Below, piece after piece: positions 6,134-8,229 of a stretch of DNA of 8,229 nucleotides (positions are counted from its first letter, which is position 1; every line of letters starts with the position of its first letter). The position numbers and the translations under genes are program-made. The DNA comes from Bradyrhizobium sp. Its GTDB lineage: Bacteria > Pseudomonadota > Alphaproteobacteria > Rhizobiales > Xanthobacteraceae. The stretch covers positions 1 through 8,229 of the forward strand of contig JAQGKC010000219.1 of NCBI GenBank assembly GCA_028290305.1, given 5' to 3'. Below the pieces are notes generated by a model that did not search any database, had not been told where the DNA came from, and saw only the letters and a list, made by a program, of their open reading frames with translations.

Positions 6134-8229
6134 ATGACAAAAATCCAGTTCGAACTCGATGGCAAGCAGGTCGAGGCCGTCAACGGCGAGACCATCTGGC
6201 AGGTGGCAAAACGTCAGGGCCGCGAAATTCCGCATCTTTGCTATTCGCCGGAACCGGATTATCGGCCCGACGGCAATTGCCGTGCCTGCATGGTCGAGAT
6301 CGAGGGCGAACGCGTGCTCGCGGCCTCCTGCAAGCGCACGCCCAGCGTCGGCATGAAAGTGAAATCGGAAAGCGCCCGCGCGGTCGCGGCGCAGAAAATG
6401 GTGATGGAGCTTCTGGTCGCCGACCAACCGGCACGCGAAACCTCGCACGATCCCGATTCGAAATTCTGGCACTGGGCCGAAAAGGTCGAAGTGACCGAAA
6501 GTCGTTTTCCGGCAGCCGAGCGCTGGCAAGGCGACGCCAGCCATCCCGCCATGCGCGTCAATCTCGACGCCTGCATCCAGTGCGGCCTGTGCGTGCGCGC
6601 CTGCCGGGAGGTGCAGGTCAACGACGTGATCGGCATGGCCTATCGCAACCACGATTCCAAGATCGTGTTCGACTTCGACGATCCGATGGGTGAATCGACC
6701 TGCGTTGCCTGCGGCGAGTGCGTGCAGGCCTGCCCGACCGGCGCGCTGATGCCGGCCGTGATGCTGGACGAGAACCAGACCCGCGTCACCTACCCGGACA
6801 AGAAGGTGGACTCGCTGTGCCCGTTCTGCGGCGTCGGCTGTCAGGTCACTTATCAGGTCAAGGACGAGAAGGTCATCTACGCCGAGGGCCGCGACGGGCC
6901 CGCCAATCACAACCGGCTCTGCGTCAAGGGCCGCTTCGGATTCGACTACATCCATCATCCGCATCGCCTGACCAAGCCGCTGGTGCGGCTGCCGAATGCG
7001 AAAAAGGATTCCAACGACCAGGTCGATCCCGCGAATCCCTTCACGCATTTCCGTGAAGCCTCCTGGGAAGAAGCGCTCGACATCGCCGCCAAGGGCCTCG
7101 TCAAGATCCGTGATGAAAAGGGCGTAAAAGCGCTCGCCGGCTTTGGCTCGGCCAAGGGCTCCAACGAAGAAGCGTATCTGTTTCAGAAACTGGTGCGCAC
7201 CGGCTTCGGCTCCAACAATGTCGATCACTGCACGCGGCTGTGCCATGCCTCGTCGGTCGCGGCTTTGATGGAAGGCCTGAACTCGGGCGCGGTGTCGGCG
7301 CCGTTTTCGGCGGCGATGGACGCCGAAGTCATCATCGTGATTGGCGCCAATCCGACGATCAACCATCCGGTGGCCGCGACCTTCATCAAGAACGCGGCCA
7401 AGCGCGGCGCCAAGCTGATCGTGATGGATCCGCGCGGGCAAGCGCTCTCGCGCCACGCTCACCTGCATTTACAATTCAAGCCCGGCAGCGATGTCGCGAT
7501 GCTGAACGCGATGCTCAATACCATCATCACCGAGGGGCTGACCGACCAGCAATATATCGCCGGCTATACCGAGGGCTTCGACGATCTTGCGGAGCGCATT
7601 AAGGAGTTCACGCCCGAAAAGATGGAGCCGATCTGCGGCATTCCGGCGGAGACGTTGCGCGAGGTGGCGCGGATGTACGCGCGTTCGCGCGCCTCCATCA
7701 TCTTCTGGGGCATGGGCATCAGCCAGCACGTGCACGGCACCGACAATGCACGCTGCCTGATCGCGCTGGCACTGACGACGGGACAGATCGGTCGTCCCGG
7801 CACCGGGCTGCATCCGCTGCGCGGCCAGAACAACGTCCAGGGCGCTTCCGACGCCGGCCTGATCCCGATGTTCCTGCCGGATTACCAGCCGGTCGGGCGC
7901 ACCGACCTGCGCGAACCATTCGAGAAACTCTGGCATCAGGACCTTGATCCGGTTCGCGGCCTGACCGTGGTCGAGATCATCCACGCCGTCCATCGCGGCG
8001 AGATCGCCGGCATGTTCATCGAGGGCGAGAATCCCGCGATGTCGGATCCCGACGTGCAGCACGCCCGCGAGGCGCTGGCCATGCTCGATCATCTGGTGGT
8101 GCAGGATCTGTTCGTCACCGAGACCGCGTTCCACGCCGACGTGATCCTGCCAGCCTCGGCCTTCGCCGAAAAGGTCGGCACCTTTACTAACACCGACCGC
8201 CGCGTGCAGCTGGCGCGCGAGGTGATCAA
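6134..8229 (+). CDS. fdsA: Formate dehydrogenase alpha subunit, bis-MGD molybdoenzyme (5' part, cut by window end)
   Basis: The frame is open to the last base, giving 698 codons; relatives have roughly 900-990. The enzyme oxidises formate to CO2 at a bis-MGD Mo (or W) centre in the cytoplasm and sends electrons to the fused beta subunit. Domains in order: an N-terminal ferredoxin-like [2Fe-2S] domain (Cys36, Cys49, Cys52, Cys66); two [4Fe-4S] ferredoxin motifs (Cys147/150/153/157 and Cys190/193/196/200); then the molybdopterin oxidoreductase part with its own [4Fe-4S] motif (Cys229, Cys232, Cys236, Cys263) and Lys265. The active site is in DHCTRLCHASS, where Cys370 (TGC at 7241) and His371 match the Mo ligand and catalytic histidine of FDHs, so this is a cysteine and not a selenocysteine enzyme. 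GQNNVQGASDAG (564-575), EGENPAMSDPD (630-640) and GTFTNTDRRVQ (682-692) are further FDH signatures. No cysteine lies between 66 and 147, where some homologues carry a His-Cys3 cluster. Mo versus W cannot be told from sequence. Confidence 0.97.
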   Translation, partial: MTKIQFELDGKQVEAVNGETIWQVAKRQGREIPHLCYSPEPDYRPDGNCRACMVEIEGERVLAASCKRTPSVGMKVKSESARAVAAQKMVMELLVADQPARETSHDPDSKFWHWAEKVEVTESRFPAAERWQGDASHPAMRVNLDACIQCGLCVRACREVQVNDVIGMAYRNHDSKIVFDFDDPMGESTCVACGECVQACPTGALMPAVMLDENQTRVTYPDKKVDSLCPFCGVGCQVTYQVKDEKVIYAEGRDGPANHNRLCVKGRFGFDYIHHPHRLTKPLVRLPNAKKDSNDQVDPANPFTHFREASWEEALDIAAKGLVKIRDEKGVKALAGFGSAKGSNEEAYLFQKLVRTGFGSNNVDHCTRLCHASSVAALMEGLNSGAVSAPFSAAMDAEVIIVIGANPTINHPVAATFIKNAAKRGAKLIVMDPRGQALSRHAHLHLQFKPGSDVAMLNAMLNTIITEGLTDQQYIAGYTEGFDDLAERIKEFTPEKMEPICGIPAETLREVARMYARSRASIIFWGMGISQHVHGTDNARCLIALALTTGQIGRPGTGLHPLRGQNNVQGASDAGLIPMFLPDYQPVGRTDLREPFEKLWHQDLDPVRGLTVVEIIHAVHRGEIAGMFIEGENPAMSDPDVQHAREALAMLDHLVVQDLFVTETAFHADVILPASAFAEKVGTFTNTDRRVQLAREVI

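Noticed and set aside
7241..7243. Selenocysteine at the FDH active site
   Set aside because: The active-site codon is TGC, not TGA, and the frame is open throughout, so the enzyme uses cysteine.
6080..7468. A 462-codon open frame on the minus strand
   Set aside because: It lies wholly opposite fdsA, which carries all FDH motifs. Its product is a His/Arg/Asp-rich composition typical of antisense frames in GC-rich coding DNA, with no recognisable domain.
1..8229. CRISPR arrays, tRNA or rRNA genes, insertion sequences, prophage or attachment sites
   Set aside because: I looked for regular spaced repeats, tRNA-like cloverleaf ends, transposase motifs and flanking duplications, and found none.

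Overview
The window is high-GC DNA that reads almost entirely on the + strand. Its gene content, codon use and intergenic palindromic repeats point to a rhizobial alphaproteobacterium, most like the Bradyrhizobium/Rhodopseudomonas/Afipia/Nitrobacter group. That placement is an inference from family resemblance; no rRNA or other taxonomic marker is present.

Layout. (1) 1-1874: a molybdenum-cofactor (Moco) block. It holds the 3' end of mobB, then moeA 8 bases later, then a short TusA-family sulfur-carrier gene. A weak terminator-like hairpin ends the block. (2) 1875-2197: a 323-base intergenic stretch with an imperfect palindromic repeat, two overlapping (mutually exclusive) hairpins and a strong ribosome binding site. 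(3) 2198-3853: a long MFS transporter of the oxalate/formate antiporter (OFA) family with an extra C-terminal membrane segment, followed by a good rho-independent terminator. (4) 3955-4215: a small exported PsiF-repeat-like protein, followed by a strong hairpin and a repeat-rich upstream region. (5) 4372 to the end: an NAD-linked, molybdopterin-dependent formate dehydrogenase. The beta subunit is a natural fusion of the NuoE-like and NuoF-like parts. The alpha subunit starts at 6134 and is cut off by the window edge after 698 codons. A rhizobial palindromic repeat lies between the two subunit genes.

How the genes fit together. MobB and MoeA act in the last steps of Moco/bis-MGD synthesis, and the FDH alpha subunit uses bis-MGD. 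The TusA-type protein could feed sulfur to cofactor synthesis or maturation. The OFA transporter would move a carboxylate such as oxalate or formate, and the FDH oxidises formate to CO2 with NAD+ as acceptor. The block therefore reads as a formate/C1 oxidation locus with part of its cofactor supply. I see no clearly new biological system. The points most worth checking are the fused FDH beta subunit, the absence of a His-Cys3 cluster motif in the alpha subunit, the transporter with a built-in small-subunit-like tail, and the repeat-derived mini-ORF joining the two FDH genes.
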